Source: Streptomyces sp. CHD11
Lineage (GTDB): Bacteria; Actinomycetota; Actinomycetes; Streptomycetales; Streptomycetaceae
Assembly (NCBI RefSeq): GCF_018638295.1
Contig: NZ_JABTTS010000018.1
Coordinates: 51,736-115,735, forward strand
Length of the DNA stretch: 64,000 nucleotides
Reading direction: 5' to 3'
Shown here: piece by piece, positions 33,226 to 41,183 of the stretch
Layout of the letters: each line of letters starts with the position of its first letter
Position numbering within the stretch: position 1 is the stretch's first letter
The notes under the pieces: model-generated
Told to the model about the DNA's origin: nothing
The model's input: the letters and a program-made list of their open reading frames with translations, nothing else
The model's database searches: none
Translations under genes and position numbers: made by a program

Positions 33226-34143
33226 TCACACCTTCAGGTACTTGCGCAGCGCGAAGAACGCGGCCAGGGCCGGCATCAGCAGGCTGGTCGCCAGGATCAG
33301 CGGAAGCTTCGACAGTACGGCGTCCCAGCCGATGAAGTTGATCAGATTCAGCTTCTCGGACAGGGCCAGTCCGTGGTCGATGATGAAGTACCGCGCGACG
33401 AGCAGGAACCCGCACGCGAGCGTCCCGCCGATGAGTCCGGCGACCGCGGCCTCCATGATGAACGGCGCCTGGATGTAGAAGCCGGAGGCGCCGACCAGGC
33501 GCATGATGCCGGTCTCGCGGCGGCGGCTGAACGCGGAGACCCGCACCGTGTTCACGATCAGCATCAGGGCGACCACCAGCATGAGCGCCATCACCGCGAG
33601 GGCCGCCAGGTTCATGCCCTCCAGCAACCCGAAGAGGTTGTCGAGGAGGCCCTTCTGATCCTGCACCGACTGCACGCCGTCCCGCCCGTCGAAGGCGGTC
33701 GCGATGACCTGGTACTTCTCCGGGTCCTTCAGCTTGATGCGGTACGACTCCTGCATCTGGTCGGGCGTGAGGGAACTGGCCAGCGGGGAGTCGCCGAACT
33801 GCTCCTTGTAGTGCTTGTACGCCTCGTCCTGCGACTCGTACGACACCGAGTCGACGACCGACATCTTCTCCAGGTCGGTCTTGATCTGACCCTTCTGGTC
33901 GTCGGTCACCGCGCCCTTGGCACAGCTGGGGTCCGACTCGGCGTCACTCTTGTTGCACAGGAAGATGGAGACGTTGACCTTGTCGTACCAGTAGCCCTTC
34001 ATCGTGTTCACCTGGTCGCTCATCAGGAGCGACCCGCCGAACAGGGCGAGCGACAGGGCGACGGAGACGACGACGGCGAAGGTCATCGTCAGGTTGCGGC
34101 GGAGACCGACGCCGATCTCCGACAGGACGAACTGGGCGCGCAT
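33226..34143 (-). CDS. ftsX: Cell division protein FtsX
   Basis: Membrane partner of FtsE; together they activate a peptidoglycan hydrolase during division or growth. 305 residues. TM1 (MTFAVVVSVALSLALFGGSLLM) is followed by an extracytoplasmic loop of about 115 residues with a Cys pair (FLCNKSDAESDPSCAKG), then three more helices (AALAVMALMLVVALMLIV and others) around RRRETGIMRLVGASG, the coupling-helix motif of FtsX/MacB proteins. The start is 27 bp after ftsE, so the two are one operon. Confidence 0.96.
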   Translation of the reverse strand: MRAQFVLSEIGVGLRRNLTMTFAVVVSVALSLALFGGSLLMSDQVNTMKGYWYDKVNVSIFLCNKSDAESDPSCAKGAVTDDQKGQIKTDLEKMSVVDSVSYESQDEAYKHYKEQFGDSPLASSLTPDQMQESYRIKLKDPEKYQVIATAFDGRDGVQSVQDQKGLLDNLFGLLEGMNLAALAVMALMLVVALMLIVNTVRVSAFSRRRETGIMRLVGASGFYIQAPFIMEAAVAGLIGGTLACGFLLVARYFIIDHGLALSEKLNLINFIGWDAVLSKLPLILATSLLMPALAAFFALRKYLKV

Positions 34144-34170
34144 GGCGTCTGAAAGCCTTTCCGTGGAGCG

Positions 34171-34860
34171 TCAGTGCTGGTAGCCGTAGACGCCGCGTGC
34201 CTGGTCGCGGACGAGACGGCCCTTCTCCAGCTCGATGACGCGCTTGCGCATCTGGTCCACGATGTTCTGGTCGTGCGTCGCCATCACCACGGTGGTGCCC
34301 GTCCGGTTGATGCGGTCGAGCAGCTTCATGATGCCGACGGAGGTCTGCGGGTCGAGGTTGCCGGTGGGCTCGTCGCAGATGAGCAGCTTCGGCCGGTTGA
34401 CGAAGGCCCGCGCGATGGCGACGCGCTGCTGCTCGCCACCGGAGAGCTCGCCCGGCATGCGGTCCTCCTTGCCGCCGAGCCCGACGAGGTCGAGCACCTG
34501 CGGCACGGACTTGCGGATCTCACCGCGCGACTTGCCGATGACCTCCTGCGCGAAGGCGACGTTCTCGGCGACCGTCTTGTTCGGCAGCAGGCGGAAGTCC
34601 TGGAACACGGTCCCCAGCTGGCGCCGGATCTGCGGCACCTTCCAGTTGGAGACACGGGCGAGATCCTTGCCCAGGACGTGTACCTGTCCGTGGCTGGCCC
34701 GCTCCTCGCGGAGGATCAGCCGCAGGAAGGTGGACTTTCCGGAGCCGGAGGAGCCCACGAGGAACACGAACTCGCCCTTCTCGACCTCCAGGGTGACGTC
34801 CCTGAGGGCTGGGCGGTTCTGCTTGGGGTAGGCCTTGGACACGTTGTCGAATCGGATCAC
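34171..34860 (-). CDS. ftsE: Cell division ATP-binding protein FtsE
   Basis: ABC ATPase that drives FtsX. 229 residues. Walker A GSSGSGKST (36-44), FtsE-specific GTVFQDFRLLPNKTVAENVAF (Q-loop), ABC signature LSGGEQQRVAIARAF, Walker B LLICDEPTGNLDP and switch His in VMATHDQ are all present. First gene of the ftsEX pair, followed by protease, smpB and ssrA in the same direction. Confidence 0.97.
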   Translation of the reverse strand: MIRFDNVSKAYPKQNRPALRDVTLEVEKGEFVFLVGSSGSGKSTFLRLILREERASHGQVHVLGKDLARVSNWKVPQIRRQLGTVFQDFRLLPNKTVAENVAFAQEVIGKSRGEIRKSVPQVLDLVGLGGKEDRMPGELSGGEQQRVAIARAFVNRPKLLICDEPTGNLDPQTSVGIMKLLDRINRTGTTVVMATHDQNIVDQMRKRVIELEKGRLVRDQARGVYGYQH

Positions 34861-35179
34861 GGGTGCACCACGGGTAGCCGGGGGTAGATGAGCGTGACCT
34901 TACGCGACCCGGGGAGCCGAGCGCAGTCACCGGAGGGGGTTGCGGAAGAGATGCGCCCTTTGTGCCGGGCGACGGCAACTCCCCGGGGCGCGGGAGGGTG
35001 ACGTGTGCGGCCGCGCAGCGTGGGCGCGACCGGGCCCCGGCGCCGCTTCCGCGCCCCGGGGAGCCCTTCCGGAGCGACCCGGCGCGGCATCCGCGGGAAC
35101 CTGGCACAGTGGAGAGAGGGGAACGTTCGCGCGGACGTGGGCGTTGTGTGACTGGAACCGGTGCGAGGAGGGCGAGCGC
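34861..35179. other. Divergent promoter region between ftsE and small membrane protein gene
   Basis: About 319 bp with no supportable gene. It contains start signals for ftsEX (leftward) and the small protein at 35180 (rightward, GGAGG eight bases before its ATG). Confidence 0.45.
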
Positions 35180-35374
35180 ATGACGTACGACAGGCTGGTG
35201 TGCGCGAACTGCGCCGCGCCCGTGAGCGAGGGCCGGTGCCGGGTGTGCCGCGCGAACCGCGAGCGGCTGCAGCAGGAGAACAACTTCTTCGCGGGGCTGA
35301 ACCCCATCACGCTGATCGCCCTGCTGGCGGTTCTGATCGCGGCGGTGGCGCTGCTCGCCCAGCAGACCGCCTGA
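35180..35374 (+). CDS. Small zinc-ribbon membrane protein, function unknown
   Basis: 64 residues from ATG 35180 with a good GGAGG site. The N-terminus has a zinc-ribbon-like CANC-x7-CRVC pattern. After a short charged coiled segment (RANRERLQQENN) comes one C-terminal membrane helix (ITLIALLAVLIAAVALLAQ). It is a tail-anchored layout with the ribbon probably in the cytoplasm. A perfect hairpin follows. No function can be assigned. Confidence 0.82.
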   Translation: MTYDRLVCANCAAPVSEGRCRVCRANRERLQQENNFFAGLNPITLIALLAVLIAAVALLAQQTA

Positions 35375-35414
35375 GCCTGCCGCCGACGGCTGGGCAGGCC
35401 CGGAACAGACAGGG

Positions 35415-35453
35415 CGAAGGGCCCGGAACGCGACTCGCGTTCCGGGCCCTTCG
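35415..35453. terminator. Bidirectional terminator, perfect 19-bp stem
   Basis: CGAAGGGCCCGGAACGCGA and its exact complement separated by a single base, lying between the convergent small membrane protein gene and the surface-protein gene. It can serve both. Confidence 0.85.
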
Positions 35454-35493
35454 TCTTACGTCGGGCACACTGTGTGCGCACGCGCGGCCACCG

Positions 35494-36114
35494 TCAGGCA
35501 GCGGCGCCACCGCGGCCGGTCATCAGGCGCGGCAGCACCCGGAAGCCGATACCGCCGGCGATCATCGTGGCGGCGCCGATCACCAGGAAGGTGGTCTCGG
35601 CGGCACCGGTCTCGGCGAGCTCCTTGCCGTTGCCCTGGGCCGAGGTGGCCGGGACGTCGTCGCCGGTGTCGGTGAGGGACGAGGAGCCCTCGTCCTGCGG
35701 CGAGGCACCGCCGTCGGGGTCGGCGGCGTTGCCACCGTTGCCGTTGTCGTTGCCCGGGGTGGTCGGGTCCTCGATGGGCTCCTCGGGCTCGGTGGGCTCC
35801 TCGGGCTCGGTGGGCTCCTCCGGCTCGGTGGGCTCCTCCGGCTCGGTGGGCTCCTCCGGCTCGGTGGGCTCCTCGGGCTCGGTCGGAATCTCCGGCTCGG
35901 TGGGCTCCTCCGGCTCGTCGGGAATCTCCGGGTTCTCGGGGTCCGGGTCTTCCCCGTCGAGGCCCACCTGGGCTCCGAGGCCCCCGTCGCCGGCCTCGGC
36001 GCTCACACCGAGGTCGAGTGCGGAGGCGGCGCCCGCCGCGGTCAGCGAGGCACCGGCCGCGATCACGGCACCGGCCGCGATCCGAGCGACACGGATCCGC
36101 GTCTTCTTGGTCAT
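35494..36114 (-). CDS. Sortase-anchored surface protein with Glu/Pro repeats
   Basis: 206 residues. A signal peptide (ARIAAGAVIAAGASLTAAGAA) is followed by a mature region dominated by an acidic hexapeptide repeat (EEPTEP, about eight units, bases near 35770-35910). At the C-terminus LAETG precedes a membrane helix (TTFLVIGAATMIAGGIGF) and a short basic tail, the order of a sortase substrate; LAXTG is the class E sortase motif of Streptomyces (family knowledge). The repeat would form an extended negatively charged stalk across the wall. The antisense frame looks like a Gly/Ser repeat protein but is a shadow. Confidence 0.88.
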   Translation of the reverse strand: MTKKTRIRVARIAAGAVIAAGASLTAAGAASALDLGVSAEAGDGGLGAQVGLDGEDPDPENPEIPDEPEEPTEPEIPTEPEEPTEPEEPTEPEEPTEPEEPTEPEEPTEPEEPIEDPTTPGNDNGNGGNAADPDGGASPQDEGSSSLTDTGDDVPATSAQGNGKELAETGAAETTFLVIGAATMIAGGIGFRVLPRLMTGRGGAAA

Positions 36115-36419
36115 GTGGTTGCTACCCCCAGTAGCTCATCGTCAGTGAGGCGGCGCTCGGGGCCGTGATCGACGGAGGCTGCTGCGATAAGGCGCCCCCG
36201 GTTCACATGCGCCCCGGAGATACGCATGCCGCGCTTCACCCTTCCGATTTTCCAAAAGAACGTCAAGGCCGTTGCGTACGCGATGTCCGGCTACGAGGGC
36301 TTTGCGGAACAAGGAAGCCGAGACTGTGACATAGAACCCGGACACCCCGACACGGAAAGGCAACTGCCACCCATGGGGCGGCAGTTGCCTTGTCGACAAA
36401 TCGGCGTTCGCGCGGGCGG
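36115..36419. other. Intergenic region upstream of the surface-protein gene
   Basis: About 305 bp containing the promoter of the leftward surface-protein gene and the prfB terminator at 36357-36391. Part is AT-richer (around 36240-36330). No gene is supported. Confidence 0.45.
36357..36391 (-). terminator. prfB terminator
   Basis: Perfect 12-bp stem AAGGCAACTGCC / GGCAGTTGCCTT with an 11-base loop, about 30 bp after the prfB stop. Confidence 0.85.
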
Positions 36420-37526
36420 TTACTTCTCCTGCTGCTTGCGCCAGCGAATCCCGGCCTCGAGGAAGCCGTCGATCTCGCCGTTGAACACGGCCTCGGGGTT
36501 GCCGACTTCGTGCTCGGTGCGCAGGTCCTTGACCATCTGGTACGGGTGCAGCACGTACGAACGCATCTGGTTGCCCCAGGAGTTGCCGCCGTCGCCCTTG
36601 AGGGCGTCCATCTTGGCCTGCTCCTCCTGACGGCGCCGCTCCAGCAGCTTGGCCTGGAGGACGTTCATCGCGGTGGCCTTGTTCTGGATCTGTGAGCGCT
36701 CGTTCTGGCAGGAGACCACGATGCCGGTGGGGATGTGGGTGAGCCGCACCGCGGAGTCGGTGGTGTTCACGCCCTGGCCGCCGGGGCCGGAGGAGCGGTA
36801 GACGTCCACGCGCAGTTCGGACTCGTCGATCTCGATGTGATCGGTCTGCTCGACCACGGGGAGGATCTCGACGCCGGCGAAGGAGGTCTGGCGGCGGCCC
36901 TGGTTGTCGAAGGGCGAGATGCGCACGAGGCGGTGCGTGCCCTGCTCGACGGAGAGCGTGCCGTAGGCGTAGGGCACCTGGACGGAGAAGGTGGTCGACT
37001 TGATGCCGGCCTCCTCGGCGTACGACGTCTCGATCAGCTCGGTCTTGTAGCCGCGCTGCTCGGCCCAGCGCAGGTACATGCGCTGGAGCTTCTCGGCGAA
37101 GTCGGCGGCGTCGACGCCGCCAGCCTCCGCACGGATGTTGACGAGCGCCTCACGGGAGTCGTACTCGCCGCTGAGCAGCGTCCGGACCTCCATCTCGTCC
37201 AGTGCCTTGCGGACCGCGGTGAGCTCGGACTCGGCCTCCGCGCGGGTGTCCGGGTCGTCCTCCTCCTCGGCCATCTCGAAGAGCACGGAGAGATCGTCGA
37301 TCCGGCCCCGGAGCGCCTCGGTCTTCCGCACCTCGGCCTGGAGGTGGGAGAGCTTGCTGGTGATCTTCTGCGCCTCGTCCGGGTTGTCCCACAGGGACGG
37401 CGCTGCCGCCTGCTCCTCGAGCACGGCGATGTCTGCCCTCAGCTTGTCGAGGTCCAGGACGGCCTCGATCGACTCCATGGTCGAGGAGAGGGACTTGAGC
37501 TCTTCGGATACATCGACGACTGCCAC
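36420..37526 (-). CDS. prfB: Peptide chain release factor 2
   Basis: Terminates translation at UGA and UAA. 368 residues from GTG 37526 (MAVVDVSEEL); GGAGG is only two bases ahead, but the protein start matches the family as recalled. The stop-codon-recognition tripeptide SPF is at 204-206 and the catalytic GGQ at 249-251 (SSGPGGQGVNTTDSAV). Unlike in E. coli, no programmed frameshift or in-frame UGA near codon 25 exists, so autoregulation by frameshifting is absent. Monocistronic, with its own terminator. Confidence 0.96.
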   Translation of the reverse strand: MAVVDVSEELKSLSSTMESIEAVLDLDKLRADIAVLEEQAAAPSLWDNPDEAQKITSKLSHLQAEVRKTEALRGRIDDLSVLFEMAEEEDDPDTRAEAESELTAVRKALDEMEVRTLLSGEYDSREALVNIRAEAGGVDAADFAEKLQRMYLRWAEQRGYKTELIETSYAEEAGIKSTTFSVQVPYAYGTLSVEQGTHRLVRISPFDNQGRRQTSFAGVEILPVVEQTDHIEIDESELRVDVYRSSGPGGQGVNTTDSAVRLTHIPTGIVVSCQNERSQIQNKATAMNVLQAKLLERRRQEEQAKMDALKGDGGNSWGNQMRSYVLHPYQMVKDLRTEHEVGNPEAVFNGEIDGFLEAGIRWRKQQEK

Positions 37527-37626
37527 GCCCTCCAGCGTAACGGCTCCGCCCGCCGGGCCACGCCGGGCGGCCCCGGCGGGCGGCCCCCACGGGGCGGACC
37601 CGCGCATCCGCGTGGCCCCTCGGGTG

Positions 37627-38871
37627 TCAGGGGACGGCCGGGGCCGAGTTCCGGGGGGAGTCCGGTGGGGTGGGGGGATCGTCGGAGGCGGCCAGCCAGG
37701 TGCCGACGCCGGCTGCCGTCAGGAGGAGCGCCGCCACCGCCACGGTCAGACGGCGCCTGCGGGTGACCGCGCGGTTGCGGGCCGAGCCGGGCCGGGGGGC
37801 TCCGGACGCGCGGGGCGCGCGGGCCGTGCCGCGGGCGCCGCCGGCCAGCTCGTCGGGGGCGGGCACCCGCATCGACGTGTGCGTGTCACGGTTGGAGTCG
37901 GACGGCTTCGCGCCCGGGACCAGCGGGACCGCGCCGCGGCGGCGCACCGGTGCTCCGGCGGCCTGGGAGGGACCGGCCACCGGAACGGTCTCGTCCGTCT
38001 CCTCCTCCGGCTCGGTGTCCGGCTCGTCGACGTCCAGCGGCGGCATCCCCGCCAGCATCGGCAGCAGCTCCCGCAGCCGCACGCCCAGCTCGGAGGCGCG
38101 CAGCCGGGACGCCGGGGCCTTCGCCAGGCACTGCACCAGCAGCTGCCACAGCTCGTCCGGGATGCCCGGGAGGGGGACGACCGTCTCGGTGACATGGCGG
38201 CGCAGCACCGCGCCCGGGTGGCCGCCGCCGAACGGGGTGAAGCCGGCCAGCAGCTCGTAGAGGACCGTCGCGAGGGCGTAGATGTCGACCGACGCGCGCG
38301 GCGGCAGGCCCTCGACGATCTCCGGGGCGAGGTAGTCCGGCGTTCCGATGATCTTCGTGGCGCGGGTGCGGCGCGGGGTGTCGATGAGTTTCGCCACACC
38401 GAAGTCGGTGAGCAGGGCGCGGTGCGAACCGCCGGGGCCGAGCGGGCCCTGCATGTCCAGCAGCACGTTCTCCGGCTTCACGTCACGGTGCACGACCCCG
38501 GCGGCGTGCGCCGCCGCCAGTCCGTCCGCGACATCGGCGACGATCGCCACCGCCGCCTCCGGTGCCAGCCTGCGCTCCCGGTCGAGACGGGTGCGCAGGT
38601 CCGTACCCCGGACGAGGTCCATGACCAGGGCGAGATCGTTGCCGTCGACCACCAGATCGCGTACGGACACGATGTGCGGGTGTTCCAGGCCGAGCAGCGC
38701 CGTCCGCTCCCGCACGAAGCGGCCGACGAGCTCCTGGTCCGAGGAGAGATCCTCACGCAGCAGCTTGACGGCGACGGGCCCCTCGGGCCCCTCGCCCAGC
38801 CACACCGTGCCGGCGCTGCCCCGCCCGAGGACCTGGTGGGCGGTGTACCGGCTGCCGATTCTCCGTGCCAA
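37627..38871 (-). CDS. pkaB: Membrane Ser/Thr protein kinase (PkaB-like)
   Basis: Hanks-type kinase, 414 residues. Gly-rich loop VLGRGSAGTVW, catalytic Lys36 (AVKLL), HRDVKPEN with Asp130, DFG Asp156, and activation segment GTPDYLAPEI. After the kinase domain (to about 280) comes an acidic/Pro-rich juxtamembrane part (DEPDTEPEEETDETV), one helix (LTVAVAALLLTAAGVGTWLAA) and only about 20 residues outside, so no PASTA or other sensor. It is downstream of the PkaA-like kinase in the same direction. The symbol is by recalled synteny with S. coelicolor pkaA-pkaB. Confidence 0.92.
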   Translation of the reverse strand: MARRIGSRYTAHQVLGRGSAGTVWLGEGPEGPVAVKLLREDLSSDQELVGRFVRERTALLGLEHPHIVSVRDLVVDGNDLALVMDLVRGTDLRTRLDRERRLAPEAAVAIVADVADGLAAAHAAGVVHRDVKPENVLLDMQGPLGPGGSHRALLTDFGVAKLIDTPRRTRATKIIGTPDYLAPEIVEGLPPRASVDIYALATVLYELLAGFTPFGGGHPGAVLRRHVTETVVPLPGIPDELWQLLVQCLAKAPASRLRASELGVRLRELLPMLAGMPPLDVDEPDTEPEEETDETVPVAGPSQAAGAPVRRRGAVPLVPGAKPSDSNRDTHTSMRVPAPDELAGGARGTARAPRASGAPRPGSARNRAVTRRRRLTVAVAALLLTAAGVGTWLAASDDPPTPPDSPRNSAPAVP

Positions 38872-39000
38872 GGCTGCTCCTACCGACGCGTGTTGTCGCC
38901 AAAGCTACGCGTCCGGGGAGCCGGCCTTCACCGGGGATACCGAAATCGACCCCCAGGTGTCGACAAATCAGCAAACAAGCCCGGTTCGAGCCGGCGGGGC

Positions 39001-40692
39001 CTACGGCCCGTCCGGGCCGCCCAGATCCTGGATCCAGCCCGTCACCGAGCCGAACCAGTCGCTGAGCTGCTCCCAGTAGCCCTTGCCGGTGCCGATCCAG
39101 CCCTGGAGCGGGCTCAGCTCCCAGATCAGCCAGCCCGCGACGAACAGGATGACGATCGTGAAGAAGCACCCCTTGAGACAGCCCAGGCCAGGGATGCGCA
39201 TCGGGTTGGCACCGCGCTGCCGGGGCTCCCGGGGCGGGCGGGGCTCCCGGGCCGGACGCTGCGGCTCCGGCGGCGGGGCGTACCGCTGCGGCTGGGGCTG
39301 CTGAGGCGGCTGCGACCGCTGGGGCGGCTGCGGGGCGTACTGCTGGGGCGGGGGCTGCTGCGGGTAGCCGTACCCGGGGCCGGGCTGCGGCTGCTGCTGC
39401 GGCTGGGGGCGCCGCTGGGGCTGCTGCTGCGGGGGCTGCTGCTGCGGGGGCCGGGCGACCTGCCGCTGGGGGCGGCGGCGCAGCGGGTCCTGGTTCGGGT
39501 CGAGGTACTGGACCTGGGTCTGCTCGTTGCGGTCGCGGGCCGCGCGGAGCTGGTTCTGCCAGGGGTGCGGGTCCTCGGGCCCCTGCCCGCCGGGCTGCCC
39601 CGGCTGCCCCGGCTGTCCGGGCGGCACCGGAGGCATCACGGCGGTGGGGTCGGCGGCGCCGGCCGGGGATCCGGTCTGCGGCAGGACGCTGGTCGCGGCG
39701 CCCGGGTCGTAGCCGCCCGCGCCGTGCGGAAGGACCTGGGTGGGGTCGGCGGAGCCGGCGGCGCCGGGCACCGACGCGGGCGTCGGGTCGGGGGCGAGGA
39801 GCACACCCACGTTCTCCGCGGCGGAGATCTGCCCGGAGTTCGCGTGCACCCCGATGCCCTCGGCGACGACCCGCAGGCCACGCCCCAGGTTCTCGGCGCT
39901 CGGGCGTTCGTCCGGGTTCTTGCGCAGGCAGCGCTCGATGACCGTCCACAGCGGGTCGGGGACGGTGGACGGGCGGCGCGGTTCGGCGCTCAGGTGCTGG
40001 TGCAGCACCTCGAGGGCGGAGCCGCCGGAGAACGGCGGGCGTCCGGTGACCAGCTCGTACAGGAGGATGCCGGCGCCGTAGATGTCGACGGCGGAGGTCT
40101 GCGGGCGGCCCTCGGCGGACTCGGGCGCGATGTACGCGGGGGTGCCGACGAACTCGTGGGTACGGGTCAGGCCCGGGGAGTCGGCGAGGCGGGCGATGCC
40201 GAAGTCGGTGAGCATCGGGTGCATCTCGCCGCCGCTCTGCCTCAGCAGGACGTTGGCCGGTTTCAGGTCCCGGTGCACCACGCCGTCGGCGTGGCTGGCG
40301 CCGAGCGCGTCGGCGATCTGCGCCGTCAGCAGGGCCGCGGCGACGGGGGTGAAGGGGCCGTTCTCGCGGAGATAGTGGTGCAGGTCGGGGCCCTCGACGA
40401 GGTCCATGACCAGGGCCAGCAGATCACCCTCGACCACCAGGTCGCGGACCCGGACGATGTTGGGGTGGGTGAGCCGCAGCAGGACGGACCGCTCGCGCAG
40501 GAAACGCGTCACGATGTCGGCGTCGCCTGCGAGCTCCTCCTTGAGGACCTTGATCGCGACGGTCTCTCCGGGCTGCCCCGGCACGGCCGCCTCGGCGCCC
40601 GCGGTCTCCCGCTGGCGGGCGCGCCAGACGGTGCCCGTGGCGCCGCGTCCCAGCGGCTCCTCGAGCAGGTACTTGCTCCCTACCGGCCGCAC
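39001..40692 (-). CDS. pkaA: Membrane Ser/Thr protein kinase (PkaA-like)
   Basis: 563 residues from GTG 40692, with AGGGAG eight bases upstream; the frame extends a little further but without a ribosome site. Gly-loop PLGRGATGTVW, Lys48 (AIKVL), HRDLKPAN with Asp142, TDFGIARL and GTPAYIAPES. Residues about 330-510 are a Pro/Gln-rich linker. A helix (CFFTIVILFVAGWLIW) is followed by about 35 extracytoplasmic residues rich in Trp and Gly. PkaA of S. coelicolor affects pigment production and sporulation (recalled). It is followed by the PkaB-like gene about 130 bp on. Confidence 0.92.
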   Translation of the reverse strand: MRPVGSKYLLEEPLGRGATGTVWRARQRETAGAEAAVPGQPGETVAIKVLKEELAGDADIVTRFLRERSVLLRLTHPNIVRVRDLVVEGDLLALVMDLVEGPDLHHYLRENGPFTPVAAALLTAQIADALGASHADGVVHRDLKPANVLLRQSGGEMHPMLTDFGIARLADSPGLTRTHEFVGTPAYIAPESAEGRPQTSAVDIYGAGILLYELVTGRPPFSGGSALEVLHQHLSAEPRRPSTVPDPLWTVIERCLRKNPDERPSAENLGRGLRVVAEGIGVHANSGQISAAENVGVLLAPDPTPASVPGAAGSADPTQVLPHGAGGYDPGAATSVLPQTGSPAGAADPTAVMPPVPPGQPGQPGQPGGQGPEDPHPWQNQLRAARDRNEQTQVQYLDPNQDPLRRRPQRQVARPPQQQPPQQQPQRRPQPQQQPQPGPGYGYPQQPPPQQYAPQPPQRSQPPQQPQPQRYAPPPEPQRPAREPRPPREPRQRGANPMRIPGLGCLKGCFFTIVILFVAGWLIWELSPLQGWIGTGKGYWEQLSDWFGSVTGWIQDLGGPDGP

Positions 40693-41183
40693 GTCATGCG
40701 CTCCCTGCTGCTTGCTTGGCTGGCGTACACCGTGGTCCACCCTGCTCCGGAATGTTCCGACCCACTGTAGTGCCGCCGCGCGGGATACCGGCCGGACGTC
40801 TTCGACGCCACTTGCTCCGGCGGCCGGACCGCCGTCCCGCCGCGGCGGGTCGTACGTACCGGTTCCCGCCGGTGTCCGACGGTTCGGAGGAAAGACGTAG
40901 CAGTCGGTCCGTTGGTTGCCGCGCAGCGGACGTGACCGATCTCAAGTCGGCACAAAACGATCATCGACTCGTCATTGGTCAGGCATTTTTGCGGGCAGAG
41001 CCGACCAATCAAGATCATTCTTTGCCGGAAGGCGGGCGCGTTGTCGGTGTCAGGTGCGAGGATGCGTGCAGTACTGGCCGTACGTGCGCGTGTGGCGGTG
41101 GGGGAAGACCGCGGTGGGGGACCGCGGGGCGGTTCCGTCCCCTCGTGCCGCGGGCGCTCGCGCAGAAGGGACCGCTGACGGCG
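40693..41183. other. Divergent promoter region between pkaA and the FHA-ATPase gene
   Basis: About 490 bp with no supportable gene. The part at 40950-41030 is AT-richer than its surroundings and has an inverted repeat ATTGGTC (40973-40979) / GACCAAT (41002-41008), a possible protein-binding site or promoter zone. Confidence 0.5.

Noticed and set aside
35474..36148. Gly/Ser-repeat protein on the plus strand
   Set aside because: It is the antisense of the EEPTEP surface-protein repeats; the minus frame has signal peptide and sortase motif.
36420..37526. Programmed frameshift in prfB
   Set aside because: The frame is continuous from GTG 37526, without an in-frame stop.
40716..41183. N-terminal extension of the FHA-ATPase upstream of 41184
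   Set aside because: The extra sequence is low in coding bias, crosses the promoter region and overlaps the pkaA start.
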